A stretch of 64,000 bases of DNA from Phytomonospora endophytica (GCF_014202425.1 NZ_JACHGT010000005.1:124001-188000); one strand, 5' to 3'; positions 15,386 through 27,474 are shown, counted from the first letter of the stretch. The notes: generated by a model from the sequence alone, not told the origin. Translations and numbers: made by a program.

Positions 15386-17923
15386 TCACCAGCCGAGTGG
15401 GGCGACCTCGGCCGCCGATGTCCACGGACCGCGGCCGCCGGCCTCGGTGAGCGCGCGGAAGCGCACGTACCGGGCCGAGGTCGGCCAGCAACGGATCGTC
15501 TTCGCGTCGGCGGTGTCGGCGAAGGTGCCCGACGCGACCGCCCGGCCCCAGTCGTTCCCGTCGGCGCTGAGGTACAGCTCGTAGGCGCCGACGCGGCCGT
15601 TGGCGCCGCCGTCCTGCCGCGGCAGGTAGTGCAGGCCGGTGACGGTCCGCGTGCCGCCCAGGTCGAGGCGCAGCTCGTGGGGGAGCGGGTCGGCGCCGCC
15701 GGACCACTTGGTGTGCCAGAAGGTGTCGGTCCGGCCGTCGACGGCACGGGTGGCCGCGCCGGACTCCGACGCGGTCTCCTGACTGTCCACATGGGACACG
15801 GTGGCGGCGAGGCGGCCGGAACCCATGATCGGGTCGCTGATCCCCGCCGAGCCGTTCTCGACGCGTCCGGCGAAGCGGCGGAGGAAGCCGTCGGCGGTGT
15901 CGGCGGTCGCGGTCAGGTCGTACCAGCCCTTCATGCCGTTGGCGATGGTGAAGGAGTCCTCGACGGTCTGTCCGGCCGCGAGGGGGTAGGTCCACGGTCC
16001 ACCGGGCCGGTTGTTGCCGCGAACCGTGATGACGCAGGCCTTCTGGCCCTTGTTGGTCATGGTCAGGTAGACGAGGTTCTGCGCGGGCGCGTACCGCATC
16101 GTCACCTCCGGGTCGGCGTTGCCGGTCGTCGTCGCGGTGACCCGGTTGCCGGTGAAGCGGTGCAGGAAACCGTTGGGGCCGCTGACGATCAGGTCGTAGG
16201 CCCCGGCCGGGGTGCCCGCCTGCCAGTAGTCGGTGGCGGTCTTGCCGGCGCCGACGGTGTAACGCCACGGCCCGTCGGTCCGGTAGGAGGCGGCGTGGAC
16301 GTAGAAGTGCGCTCCGGCCGCGCCCGTGTTGGTGAAGTCAAGCCAGAACCTGTCGGCGAGCACCCGGCCGGAGACGGTCAGGTCGTAGGGCAGCGCGCGG
16401 GCCGGGCGGACGCCGCCTTCTTGAACGGGCAGGGCCTGCACGGCCGGTGGTTGCGGGTTCGTCGACCACGGGCCGCTGGTCGGTACGGGCGTCGGCAGAC
16501 TCGGGTATGCCGGGTTGGCGGTGCCGAGGTCGAGCGCCGAGGTCAGGTCGCCGCAGACCGCCCGTCGCCACGGCGAGATGTTGGGTTCGGCGACGCCGGT
16601 CCACTTCTCCAGGAACTGAAGGACCGAGGTGTGGTCGAAGACCTGGGAGCAGACGTTCCCGCCGCGCGTCCACGGTGAGACGACGACCATCGGCACGCGT
16701 GTGCCGAGCCCGATCGGCGCGCCGAGGGTGAGGTCGTCGGCGACGGGCGCGGTCGACTGTCCCTGGTTCGCGTCGACGGGCGGCGCCGGTGGCGGGATGT
16801 GGTCGAAGAACCCGTCGTTCTCGTCGTAGGTGATGAACACGACCGTCTTGTTCCACACGGCGGGGTTCGAGGCGAGCTTGTCGAGCAGCTGCTTGGTGAA
16901 CTCCGCGCCCTGGTTGGGGCCCCAGTCGGGGTGTTCGGTCTTCGCCTCGGGTGCCACGATCCACGACACCGCCGGGAGCCTTCCGGCGGCGACGTCGGCA
17001 CCGAAGGCCGCGACGGTCTGGTCGGGCCGGACCCGTTGCAGGGCACGGTCGTAGAGGCGGCGCTCGGTCGCGGTGAGCGTCGCCAGGCCCTCGTCGAGCC
17101 TGGCGAGCAGGTCGCGCTGCCCGGCGGCGTCGGCGTCGGCGAGCGCGTAGTAGAAGTACTCCAGCTTCGTCTGGCCGGTCTTGGCCAGGGCCTTCCTGCC
17201 GACGGTGAGGAAGCTGGCGAAGTAGTCGAGGGAGTTGTCGCCGTAGTTGTCCCACTCCTGGTAGACGCGCCAGCTGATCCCGGCGGCCTCCAGGCGTTCG
17301 GCGTAGGAGGTCCAGGTGTAGCCGGTGTGGCCCGGGTTCTGCCAGGAGTCGTTGCCGATGGCCCGTTTCGTGGTGCCCGGCTCGTAGCCGATGGTGCCGC
17401 TGAAGAGGTAGAAGCGGTTGGGGTTGGTGGGTCCGTTCTCGGAGCAGAAGTAGGCGTCGCACATGGTGAAGGCGTCGGCGAGCTGGTAGTAGAAGGGCAG
17501 GGCGCCGCGCAGATGCGTGGTCATGGTCCGGACGCCCTTGTTGGGGATCCATTGGTCGTGGCGTCCGTTGTTCCAGGCGTTGTGGCCGTCGCTCCAGCCG
17601 TGGGCGGTGCCTTTCATGAACTGGTCGTCGACGGGGTAGGGGAGGACGTATCCGCTCCCGTTGGGCTGGTAGTAGACGGGTCTGCCGGTCGGGAGGGTGA
17701 TCGCGGTCGGGTCGTTGAAGCCGCGGACACCGCGCAGGGTGCCGTAGTAGTGGTCGAAGGAGCGGTTCTCCTGCATGAGCACGACCACGTGCTCGATCAC
17801 GTCGAGGCCGCCGGTCGGTGCCGGGGCGGCCAGGGCCTCGCGCAGGCTGTCGGGCAGGAGGGCGAAGGCGGCGGTGGCGCCCGCGGCGGTCGCCGTGGAG
17901 CGGAGGAATCCGCGTCTGTCCAT
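15386..17923 (-). CDS. Tat-secreted phospholipase C with F5/8-type C domain
   Basis: The 845-residue product starts MDRRGFLRSTATAAG, a Tat signal. The catalytic domain of the PLC/acid phosphatase AcpA family spans about residues 35-490: HVVVLMQENRSFDHYYGTL, SENGPTNPNRFYLFSG, TYDENDGFFDHIPPP and the metal-binding VFDHTSVLQFLE. Two bacterial PLC C-terminal (DUF756) repeats follow, then a discoidin-type F5/8 C domain (~705-845) that probably binds carbohydrate or surface. The added discoidin domain makes it longer than usual (~650-700). It should hydrolyse phosphatidylcholine or similar phospholipids outside the cell, possibly for phosphate gain. Confidence 0.93.
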   Translation of the reverse strand: MDRRGFLRSTATAAGATAAFALLPDSLREALAAPAPTGGLDVIEHVVVLMQENRSFDHYYGTLRGVRGFNDPTAITLPTGRPVYYQPNGSGYVLPYPVDDQFMKGTAHGWSDGHNAWNNGRHDQWIPNKGVRTMTTHLRGALPFYYQLADAFTMCDAYFCSENGPTNPNRFYLFSGTIGYEPGTTKRAIGNDSWQNPGHTGYTWTSYAERLEAAGISWRVYQEWDNYGDNSLDYFASFLTVGRKALAKTGQTKLEYFYYALADADAAGQRDLLARLDEGLATLTATERRLYDRALQRVRPDQTVAAFGADVAAGRLPAVSWIVAPEAKTEHPDWGPNQGAEFTKQLLDKLASNPAVWNKTVVFITYDENDGFFDHIPPPAPPVDANQGQSTAPVADDLTLGAPIGLGTRVPMVVVSPWTRGGNVCSQVFDHTSVLQFLEKWTGVAEPNISPWRRAVCGDLTSALDLGTANPAYPSLPTPVPTSGPWSTNPQPPAVQALPVQEGGVRPARALPYDLTVSGRVLADRFWLDFTNTGAAGAHFYVHAASYRTDGPWRYTVGAGKTATDYWQAGTPAGAYDLIVSGPNGFLHRFTGNRVTATTTGNADPEVTMRYAPAQNLVYLTMTNKGQKACVITVRGNNRPGGPWTYPLAAGQTVEDSFTIANGMKGWYDLTATADTADGFLRRFAGRVENGSAGISDPIMGSGRLAATVSHVDSQETASESGAATRAVDGRTDTFWHTKWSGGADPLPHELRLDLGGTRTVTGLHYLPRQDGGANGRVGAYELYLSADGNDWGRAVASGTFADTADAKTIRCWPTSARYVRFRALTEAGGRGPWTSAAEVAPLGW

Positions 17924-17954
17924 TGTCTACTCCTCGCGTCGGTGTGCGGCCACC

Positions 17955-17984
17955 CGTCGGTGTTGGTAAATGTTGCTACCGACG
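17955..17984. promoter_or_regulatory. Inverted repeat upstream of phospholipase C
   Basis: CGTCGGT (17955-17961) and ACCGACG (17978-17984) form a 7-bp inverted repeat with a 16-base AT-richer spacer, 32 bases before the phospholipase start. Within it, GTTGGT recurs at about 22-base spacing. I looked for GTTCACC-type PHO boxes and found none convincing. Could be an operator or a 5' leader hairpin. Confidence 0.3.
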
Positions 17985-18087
17985 TTGGTTCGTGGCGTCT
18001 GGCGACATGATGGGGCAGACGGGGAAAACGGCGCAAGGGCCGCGAATGAAAAGCTCGCCGCGAGCGACGGCGGGCATTCAGCGTTTG

Positions 18088-18125
18088 GGCGGCCTCCCGG
18101 CGGCGCGCACCACCGGGAGGCCGCC
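18088..18125 (-). terminator. Hairpin terminator of the cellulase gene
   Basis: A perfect 13-bp stem (GGCGGCCTCCCGG / CCGGGAGGCCGCC, 12-base loop) starts 7 bases past the cellulase stop. The remaining ~160 bases up to the phospholipase start hold only the inverted repeat at 17955. Confidence 0.75.
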
Positions 18126-18131
18126 TGCGGC

Positions 18132-20698
<2,567 letters not shown>

Positions 20699-20768
20699 GG
20701 CCTTCCGCACGCGCCCGAGCGACGGTGATCGTCTCGGGTAGCGTACGGGCGGCATCGGAGGGAGACGC

Positions 20769-22688
20769 ATGGGCGCGTTGCTGGGGTTTTTCGGCACGTT
20801 GGTGGTCGTCGGGCTGTTCATGATGGCCGCCGGGCGCCTGATGGGCCTGCGCGTCGGCCCGGTGCGGGCGGCCGCGTCGGGCTTCCTCGGCCTCATCGTC
20901 GCCGGGATCACCATCGGCCCGGTCATGGAGGACGCGCCGAACCGCGCGGGACTCTTCTGGACCTTCGCCGGTGTCGCCCTCTTCGCGACCCTCGTGGCCA
21001 TGGCCGTCAGCGAGGCCATCCGCCTGCGCCCCTCCGGGCTGATCAGCTGGTGGAGTTCGCTGCGCCGGCGGATCCGCCGTGCCCGCCGCTATTCGGCCAT
21101 CACCGCGATCGGCGTCCGGCACGGACTCGGCGGTTACCTCACCGGGCGCCGCGGGCCCGACGGCTCGTCGATGGCCCTGGCCCGTTCGCTGCGGTCGGCG
21201 CTCGAAGAGGGCGGCGTCACCTTCGTCAAGCTGGGGCAGGTGCTCTCCACCCGGCGTGACCTGTTCGGCCCGGCCGTCATCAACGAACTCGCGCGGCTCC
21301 AGGACGACGTGGAAGCCGTGCCGTGGGAACGGATCGAGCGTCAGCTCACCGAGGAACTCGGCGCGCCCGTCGGTGAGGTCTTCGCCTCCTTCGACACCAC
21401 GCCCATCGCGGCGGCCTCGATCGCCCAGGTCTACGGGGCGACCCTCCACAGTGGGGAGTCGGTCGTGGTGAAGGTGCAACGGCCCGGGATCGGGCCGGTC
21501 GTCGAACGCGATCTGGACATTGTGGACAGACTCTCGCGCACCCTCCACCAGCGCGCGGAATGGGCGCGCAACGTCGGCATCCGTGACCTGGCCGAAGGTT
21601 TCAGCGAGGCCCTGCGTGAAGAACTCGACTTCCGCATCGAGGCCCGCAACCTCGCCGCCGTCCGCGCCGTCAGCGAGGGTTTCACCGAGGTCGTGCTGCC
21701 CGAGGTGCACGCCGACTTCAGCAGCCGCCGGGTCCTGGTCATGGAGCGCCTTTCGGGCGTGCCGATCGGATCGCCGAGCGCCGCCGACGTCGCCCGAGAC
21801 GTCGACCGGGCCGCGCTGGCGCAGGCCCTGCTGCGCTGCCTGCTCCGCCAGGTCCTCATCGACGGCGTCTTCCACGCCGATCCCCACCCGGGCAACATCC
21901 TCCTGCTCGACGACAACCGCCTCGGCCTCATCGACTTCGGCTCGGTGGGCCGCATCGACGCCGGCCTCCAGGGCGCCCTGCACGCGCTCCTGATGGCCAT
22001 CGACCAGCGCGACCCCGCCGGGTTGCGCGACGGCCTCATCGAGATCATGGAACGCTCCGAGGGGATCGACGGCGAGCGCCTGGAACGCGCGCTCGGGCGC
22101 TTCATGGCGCGGCACCTGTCGGCGGGCCAGGTGCCCGACGCGGGGATGTTCACCGACCTGTTCAAGCTCGTCTCCGCGCACGGGATCGCCATCCCGCGCG
22201 AGGTCGCGGCGGCCTTCCGGGCACTGGCCACAGTGGAGGGAACCCTCTCCGATCTCGCGCCGGGTTTCCACATCGTCGACGAGGCGAGGGCTTTCGCCTC
22301 CTCCCAGCTGGCCGCGACCTTCACACCGGGCTCGGTCGAGGAGGCCGTCGTCAGGGAACTGGTGCCGATGCTGCCGGTGCTGCGCCGTCTGCCCCGCCGT
22401 GCCGAGCGCATCAGCGCGGCCCTGGAACGCGGCCAGCTGTCGGTGAACGTGCGGCTCTTCGCCGACGCCCGCGACCGGGAGACCGTCGCCGGCTACCTCG
22501 GCCAGGCGCTCCTGACGATCCTCGGCGCCACGACCGGGATCATGTCGGTGCTGCTGCTGGGCAATGAGAAGGGCCCGAAGCTCGCGCCGGATGTCAGTGT
22601 CTATCAGGTCTTCGGCTACCTCATGCTGCTGGTGAGCGTGACGATCATCGTGCGGGTGCTTGTGGGGATCTTCCGCCGCGGCCGATGA
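20769..22688 (+). CDS. ABC1/UbiB/AarF-family kinase-like membrane protein
   Basis: The 639-residue product has two or three N-terminal hydrophobic helices (residues ~1-75). The UbiB-type atypical kinase domain follows: GVTFVKLGQVLSTRRDL (the KxGQ motif), AAASIAQVYGATL (the Ala-rich loop), VVVKVQRPG, HADPHPGNILLL and LIDFGSVG. Two more hydrophobic helices close the C-terminus. UbiB/COQ8 proteins bind nucleotides and support isoprenoid-quinone or lipid handling. Menaquinone is the likely quinone here, but a direct role is not shown. The ATG follows GGAGGGAG. Confidence 0.9.
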   Translation: MGALLGFFGTLVVVGLFMMAAGRLMGLRVGPVRAAASGFLGLIVAGITIGPVMEDAPNRAGLFWTFAGVALFATLVAMAVSEAIRLRPSGLISWWSSLRRRIRRARRYSAITAIGVRHGLGGYLTGRRGPDGSSMALARSLRSALEEGGVTFVKLGQVLSTRRDLFGPAVINELARLQDDVEAVPWERIERQLTEELGAPVGEVFASFDTTPIAAASIAQVYGATLHSGESVVVKVQRPGIGPVVERDLDIVDRLSRTLHQRAEWARNVGIRDLAEGFSEALREELDFRIEARNLAAVRAVSEGFTEVVLPEVHADFSSRRVLVMERLSGVPIGSPSAADVARDVDRAALAQALLRCLLRQVLIDGVFHADPHPGNILLLDDNRLGLIDFGSVGRIDAGLQGALHALLMAIDQRDPAGLRDGLIEIMERSEGIDGERLERALGRFMARHLSAGQVPDAGMFTDLFKLVSAHGIAIPREVAAAFRALATVEGTLSDLAPGFHIVDEARAFASSQLAATFTPGSVEEAVVRELVPMLPVLRRLPRRAERISAALERGQLSVNVRLFADARDRETVAGYLGQALLTILGATTGIMSVLLLGNEKGPKLAPDVSVYQVFGYLMLLVSVTIIVRVLVGIFRRGR

Positions 22689-22695
22689 TGGGGAC

Positions 22696-23496
22696 ATGGC
22701 CGTCCTGCACGGGCCCCGGCCCGATGAGCCCCCGACGCCGGTGCTCGGCCCCGTCGAGCGCGTCGCCGTCCTGTCCGACGTTCACGCCAACATCCCCGCC
22801 CTCCGCGCCGTACTGTCCGAAAGGGACGTCGCCTCGGCCGACCTCGTCGTCTTCTGCGGCGACCTGACCTGGGGACCCGAGCCCGAGGAGACCGTCTCCC
22901 TGGTCGGCGAGCTCGGGTCGCGGGCCGTCTTCGTGCGCGGCAACGCCGACCGCGCCGTCCTCGAACTCGCCGCCGGCGACCGCCCCCGCGAACGTCCCCG
23001 GGACGCCTGGATGCCGGGCCGACACTCGCCGGAGGCGCTGGACCTGTTGTCGCGCTTCCACTTCAACGTCGTCGTCGACGTCGTTGGCCTCGGCCCTGTC
23101 CGCTTCTGTCACGGCTCGCCGCGCGGCGACACCGAGGTGATCACCCCGGAGACGCCGGAGGCGCGCTTCGCCGACCTGATGTCGGGCCACCCCGAGTCCA
23201 CATTGGTCTCCGGGCACACCCACCTCCAGTTCGACCGCCGCGTCGGCGACCGGCGAAGCGTCAACCCCGGCAGCGTCGGACTCGCCTTCCACGACGGCGA
23301 AGCCGGTACGGCCATGTGGGCCCTGCTCGGCCCCGACGTGTCCCCGCGCCGGACCCCCTTCGACGTCGCCGACGCCGTCCTGCGCGCCTGGGACGCCGGC
23401 GACCCGAGCGCCGAGGTCATGGAACGGATGATGACGACACCGCCGACGGTCGCCGAGGTCGTCGCGCACGCCGAGGAGCGGGTCTTCAGCGACTAG
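22696..23496 (+). CDS. Calcineurin-like metallophosphoesterase
   Basis: The 266-residue product has the two-metal phosphoesterase motifs in order: LSDVHANIPAL, FCGDLTWGP, VRGNADR, FCHGSP and VSGHTHLQF, followed by VNPGSVG. This is the YfcE/MJ0936-like subgroup; substrates are typically phosphodiesters but cannot be set from sequence. ATG 22696 lies 8 bases after the UbiB-like stop. Its TAG stop shares the bases CTAG with the opposing Clp-caspase gene, so the two stop codons overlap. Confidence 0.88.
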   Translation: MAVLHGPRPDEPPTPVLGPVERVAVLSDVHANIPALRAVLSERDVASADLVVFCGDLTWGPEPEETVSLVGELGSRAVFVRGNADRAVLELAAGDRPRERPRDAWMPGRHSPEALDLLSRFHFNVVVDVVGLGPVRFCHGSPRGDTEVITPETPEARFADLMSGHPESTLVSGHTHLQFDRRVGDRRSVNPGSVGLAFHDGEAGTAMWALLGPDVSPRRTPFDVADAVLRAWDAGDPSAEVMERMMTTPPTVAEVVAHAEERVFSD

Positions 23497-25553
23497 CCGC
23501 GGTGGCGCGGGTTGCGGGCGATGGCCAGCTCGCCGATGGTGTTCGTGCCGCGCTGCTGCGGCTCGGGAAGGCCTTTCGCGGCCAGCCGCGAGCGCACCTG
23601 CGGGAACACGTCGGCGACGCGGATCAGTTCGCCGCCGTGCTCGACCCCGTCGCGCAGGACGCCGAGGAGCGCTTCGGTGAAGGCGGAGTTGCGGGCGCCG
23701 TCGGGGGCGTGGGCCATGCGCGTGGCGGAGGTGGCGGTGCACACGTAGGTCCCGCTGATGTCTAGCTGTCCGGCGGTGTCCTCGCCGTCGCCGAGCATGT
23801 CGATGGCCCGCCCGGAGAAGCAGCAGTCGAGGACGACCAGTTTGCGCCGGGCGGGACTGTCGATGACCATCGAACGCAGGTCCTCGTAGGGGAGGCTGGT
23901 GTATCTGCGCAGCGCTGATTCGGTCGTGCGCAGTCCGAGGTAGAGGCGCCCGTCGGGGTCGACCCAGCCGTGGCCGCCGAAGTACAGCAGGAGCGTGTCG
24001 CGGGCCTCGGCGGCGAGTTCGGCGACGCGCGGCCGCAGCGAGTCGTCGGCGTCGGCGAAGACGTGTGTCCGGCTCGCCGCGAAACCACCCGTGCGGTCGT
24101 GGGTGAGGGCCGCGCGCAGGTCGTTGAGGTTGCCCGAGATCGAGCGGATGTCGGGGATCCCGGGGTCGTCGTAGGTCGCCGTGCCGATGAGCAGGGCGGT
24201 CGACTGGGCGGGGAGAGGGAGACGCGAGCCGCTGACCGTGGGGGCCGCAGCGACGACGTGGGGCGCGGGTTCCGGCGCCGTGATCTCGTCGGCGGGGAGT
24301 CCGGTCCAGTCGGCGACGGCCCTCGTTACGGCGGCGACGTCGACGACCGGGGTGAGCCGTTGTGTCCGTGCCACGGCGGCGCACGCCTCGGTGAGTATGT
24401 GCGCGGCCTTCAGCGGGAGGAGGGCGTCGGTGACGTACCGGTCGGCGAGCGCGACGGTGGCGGCGGCCGCCTCCTGGGTGATCCGGAGGCGGTACTCGGA
24501 TTCGAGCCCGTGCAGCCCGGCGGTGATCATCGCGGTGGCCCGATCGACGTTCGGTTCGGCGATCGTCATCGGCTGGCAGAGCGACTCCAGGCGAGACCCC
24601 CGGGCGTTGAGCGCGGCGAGCTCGCCGGGGGTCATGGCCAAGACGAGTCGCAGGCCGCTCTTGGCGGTGAGGGGCCAGAGCCATTCGCCGACGGTGCCCG
24701 GCCCAGGGCCGAGGTCGAGACGTTCGGCGGCGTTGTCGACGCAGAGCACGAACCCGCGAAGCGAGGCCGCCTCGCGGAAGATCCGTTCGACCGTGTCGGG
24801 GTGGCCGGAGCGATCCAGTAGCTCCCAGTCGAGGGACCTGATCATGCCGGCCCGGGTGGGACGGCCGATGGTGTCGCGCGCCAGCAGTGCCAGCCCGGTG
24901 ATGATGGCGGACGTCCCCACACCCGGGCGGCCGACGAGGACGGGGCTGCTGCGGTTCTTGCGGGCCAGGACCTGCGCGGCTCGTTCGATCTCGGCGTCCC
25001 GGGCGATCGGCGTGATCAGGTTCCGCGGCCGTTCGGAGAGGTCGGTCGTGTAGTGGCGGAGGTTGTCCGAGACCTGCGCGTAGTCCCCCGGCGCCCGGAC
25101 GAGTCTGTCGCGCAGGCCGGGTTTGCCGAGGTCCGCTCCGCGCTCGGTCGTGATGGTCTCGCGGAGGCCGCCGTGCGCGAAGGAGTCGAGGATCGATTCT
25201 CCGGAGTCGAAGGCCGGCATGGCGAGCAGGAGATGCTCGGGCCGAGTGCGCGCCTCGGTCAGCCGCGCGGCCTCACGAGGGGCGAGGTCGAGGATCCGCT
25301 GCAGATCCGGGGAGAGCGGGGGATCACCGTCGGGCACCGGGCCGACGGGCTTGTGCCGCCCGAGTTCGGTGTCGATGGTGTCGGCGTCGATACCGGCTTC
25401 GGCGAGGAGCCCCGCCGTGCGCGTCTTCGGGTCCGAGGCGAGCGCGAGTAACAGGTGACGACGTTCGGTGCGTGCGTGCTCGCGCAGCCGCGCGAACTCT
25501 ACGGCGAGGGCCACGGCCCCCCGGGCGTCCTCGTCGAAAAGGCTCAGTTCCAT
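23493..25553 (-). CDS. Clp_N / pseudo-AAA+ / caspase-like peptidase fusion
   Basis: The 686-residue product has three parts. Residues 1-145 are two Clp N-terminal repeats. Residues ~175-425 follow the first ATPase module of ClpA/ClpC (ARDAEIERAAQVLARK, end ADWTGLP). Its Walker A reads GRPGVGTS (208-215), Lys to Thr214, and Walker B reads CVDNAA, Glu to Asn274, so ATP hydrolysis is unlikely. Residues ~450-686 are an EACC1-type caspase with intact His528 (YFGGHGW) and Cys578 (LDCCFSG). The caspase replaces the second AAA module. Known relatives sit in NTP-dependent biological conflict systems; here it likely acts as a sensor-triggered death protease. It starts 8 bases after the epimerase gene. 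Confidence 0.9.
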   Translation of the reverse strand: MELSLFDEDARGAVALAVEFARLREHARTERRHLLLALASDPKTRTAGLLAEAGIDADTIDTELGRHKPVGPVPDGDPPLSPDLQRILDLAPREAARLTEARTRPEHLLLAMPAFDSGESILDSFAHGGLRETITTERGADLGKPGLRDRLVRAPGDYAQVSDNLRHYTTDLSERPRNLITPIARDAEIERAAQVLARKNRSSPVLVGRPGVGTSAIITGLALLARDTIGRPTRAGMIRSLDWELLDRSGHPDTVERIFREAASLRGFVLCVDNAAERLDLGPGPGTVGEWLWPLTAKSGLRLVLAMTPGELAALNARGSRLESLCQPMTIAEPNVDRATAMITAGLHGLESEYRLRITQEAAAATVALADRYVTDALLPLKAAHILTEACAAVARTQRLTPVVDVAAVTRAVADWTGLPADEITAPEPAPHVVAAAPTVSGSRLPLPAQSTALLIGTATYDDPGIPDIRSISGNLNDLRAALTHDRTGGFAASRTHVFADADDSLRPRVAELAAEARDTLLLYFGGHGWVDPDGRLYLGLRTTESALRRYTSLPYEDLRSMVIDSPARRKLVVLDCCFSGRAIDMLGDGEDTAGQLDISGTYVCTATSATRMAHAPDGARNSAFTEALLGVLRDGVEHGGELIRVADVFPQVRSRLAAKGLPEPQQRGTNTIGELAIARNPRHRG

Positions 25554-25561
25554 CCGTCCCC

Positions 25562-26446
25562 CTACGTCGTGCCCAGCGCCCACCCCAAGGTATCCGTCAT
25601 GCTCGCGTGCTCCCACACGAAACCGGCGTCCTCCAGTGCCCTCGGCCGCACCCGCACACCCCGCAGCAGCTCCACGGCGGCCTCGCCGGCGGCGATCTTC
25701 AGCGCGAAGCCCGGCACCGCCCACGGAGCCGGACGTCCCAGGGCCCCCGCCAGGGCCGCGACGAACTCGCGGTTGGTGATCGGGGTCGGTCCGGCGAGGT
25801 TGACGGGGCCGGCGACGTCGTTGGTGAGCAGGAATTCCACCGCGCGGGTCCAGTCGAGCAGCGAGATCCACGGCAGGTACTGCTCGCCGTTGCCGAAGCG
25901 GCCGCCCAGCCCCATCTTGAACAGCGGCACCAGCCGCTTGAGCATCAGTGCGCCCGGCCCGAAGACGTGCGTGGAGCGCAGGAAGACCACCCGCGAGTCC
26001 GACGCGGCGGCGGCCGCGGCCTCCCAGCGCTGGCACAACCTGCCGAGGAAGTCGTCCGCGGCGGGCGCCGACTCGTCCACTTCGGGCAGTTCCCCGCCGT
26101 CGCCGTAGTAGCCGACGGCGGATCCGTTGAGCAGCACCGGGACCCCGGCCGCGGCGATCGCCTCGGCGAGGACCCTCGTCGGCTCGATGCGGCTCGCCTG
26201 GAGCAGTCCCTTGTAGGCGGGCGTCCAGCGCTTGTCGCCGATACCGGCCCCGCAGAGGTTGACCACGGCGTCGGCGCCTTCGAGCACGGCCGGGTCGAGC
26301 GGTCTCCGGTAGGGATCCCAGCTGATCTGGTCATCGGTGCGGGCTTCGCGGCGGACGAGGCGGACGACGTCGTGTCCCTGCTCGTGGAGTCGGCTCACGA
26401 GGGCGGTGCCGAGGTGGCCCGATGAGCCCGCTATGACGATGCGCAT
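25562..26446 (-). CDS. TIGR01777-family NAD(P)-dependent epimerase
   Basis: The 294-residue product has the Rossmann motif VIAGSSGHLGTALV, WDPYRRPLD, VNLCGAGIGDKRWT, NGSAVGYYGD and a C-terminal DUF1731-like stretch ending WALGTT. These are the hallmarks of the SulA/YfcH extended SDR group, whose substrate is unknown. It lies 19 bases after corA and 8 bases before the Clp-caspase gene, all on the minus strand. Confidence 0.92.
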   Translation of the reverse strand: MRIVIAGSSGHLGTALVSRLHEQGHDVVRLVRREARTDDQISWDPYRRPLDPAVLEGADAVVNLCGAGIGDKRWTPAYKGLLQASRIEPTRVLAEAIAAAGVPVLLNGSAVGYYGDGGELPEVDESAPAADDFLGRLCQRWEAAAAAASDSRVVFLRSTHVFGPGALMLKRLVPLFKMGLGGRFGNGEQYLPWISLLDWTRAVEFLLTNDVAGPVNLAGPTPITNREFVAALAGALGRPAPWAVPGFALKIAAGEAAVELLRGVRVRPRALEDAGFVWEHASMTDTLGWALGTT

Positions 26447-26465
26447 GGGTCACATCATGCCGCAG

Positions 26466-27440
26466 TCAGAGCCATCCGCTCTTCTTCAGACGCCGGTAAA
26501 CGATCCAGCACGCGATCAACATGACCACGACGGCGCCCGGATAGCCGACCTTCCACTTCGTCTCGGGCATGAAGTCGAAGTTCATCCCGTACAGCCCGGC
26601 GATCATCGTCGGCACGGCGATGATCGCCGCCCACGAGGAGATCTTGCGCATGTCGGAGTTCTGCTGCACGGCGACCTGCGCCAGGTGCGCCTGGAGGATG
26701 CTCGTGATCAGCTCGTTGAGGCCGTCGATGGTGTTGTCGACGCGGTCGAGCCGGTCGAGGGTGTGCTGGAAATGGTCGACGGTCCCCTTGTGCACCTCGA
26801 CGTCTCCGCGCGCCAGGTCGGCGAGGACCGAGTGCAGCGGGTCCTCCACCCGGCGCAGGTACAGCACCTTGCGCTTGAGGCTGTAGATCTCGTCGACCGG
26901 GTGACTGGCCTTCGTGTCGAAGACGTCGCGCTCCAGTTCGATGATGTCGCCCTCGATGTCGTGGGAGATCCGGTCGTAGCCGGCGACGACCTCGTCGCAG
27001 ATCGCCTGCAGGACGGCGTCGGGACCACAGGAGAGGAGCTTCGTACGGCCCTCCAGACGGCGGCGAATGCCCGCGAGCAGCCCGTCGGCGGTCTTGTGGA
27101 CGGTGACGACCGCCTTCGACGTCACGCAGATGTGCATCGACACCGTAGCGAGGTTGGTGGTCTCCTCACCGGTGCGGCTGAAGCCCTTCAAGGTGATCAC
27201 CAGGAGCCCGTTGATCTGCTCGATCGCGTGGCGCGGGCGGTGGTAGGACAGGTCTTCGAGGGTGAGCCCGCCGATGCCGAGCTGGTCGGTGACCTTCTCG
27301 AACTCCTCCGACGTGGGCGAGACCATGTCGACCCACACGAAACCGCCGCGCGCGTCGGCGACCTTGTCCAGGGCGTCGACGGGTTCCCCGGCGTGCTCGA
27401 CGCGCCGGCCGGCTTTGTAGGCGGTGGAGAGGTAGGCCAT
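26466..27440 (-). CDS. corA: CorA-type magnesium/cobalt transport protein
   Basis: The 324-residue product has the large cytoplasmic alpha/beta domain, then two C-terminal transmembrane helices with the signature loop YGMNF between them. A Lys-rich tail ends KKSGWL. CorA pentamers let Mg2+ (and Co2+, Ni2+) down the gradient. It follows the sucB terminator and leads into the epimerase and Clp-caspase genes, so it may head that transcript. Confidence 0.94.
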   Translation of the reverse strand: MAYLSTAYKAGRRVEHAGEPVDALDKVADARGGFVWVDMVSPTSEEFEKVTDQLGIGGLTLEDLSYHRPRHAIEQINGLLVITLKGFSRTGEETTNLATVSMHICVTSKAVVTVHKTADGLLAGIRRRLEGRTKLLSCGPDAVLQAICDEVVAGYDRISHDIEGDIIELERDVFDTKASHPVDEIYSLKRKVLYLRRVEDPLHSVLADLARGDVEVHKGTVDHFQHTLDRLDRVDNTIDGLNELITSILQAHLAQVAVQQNSDMRKISSWAAIIAVPTMIAGLYGMNFDFMPETKWKVGYPGAVVVMLIACWIVYRRLKKSGWL

Positions 27441-27474
27441 GACGGATCATTCTGCGCCCCTCGCGCAACCGTGC

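Noticed and set aside
17955-18000. PHO box before the phospholipase C gene
   Set aside because: No GTTCACC direct repeats with 11-base pitch on either strand; only a weak inverted repeat was kept.
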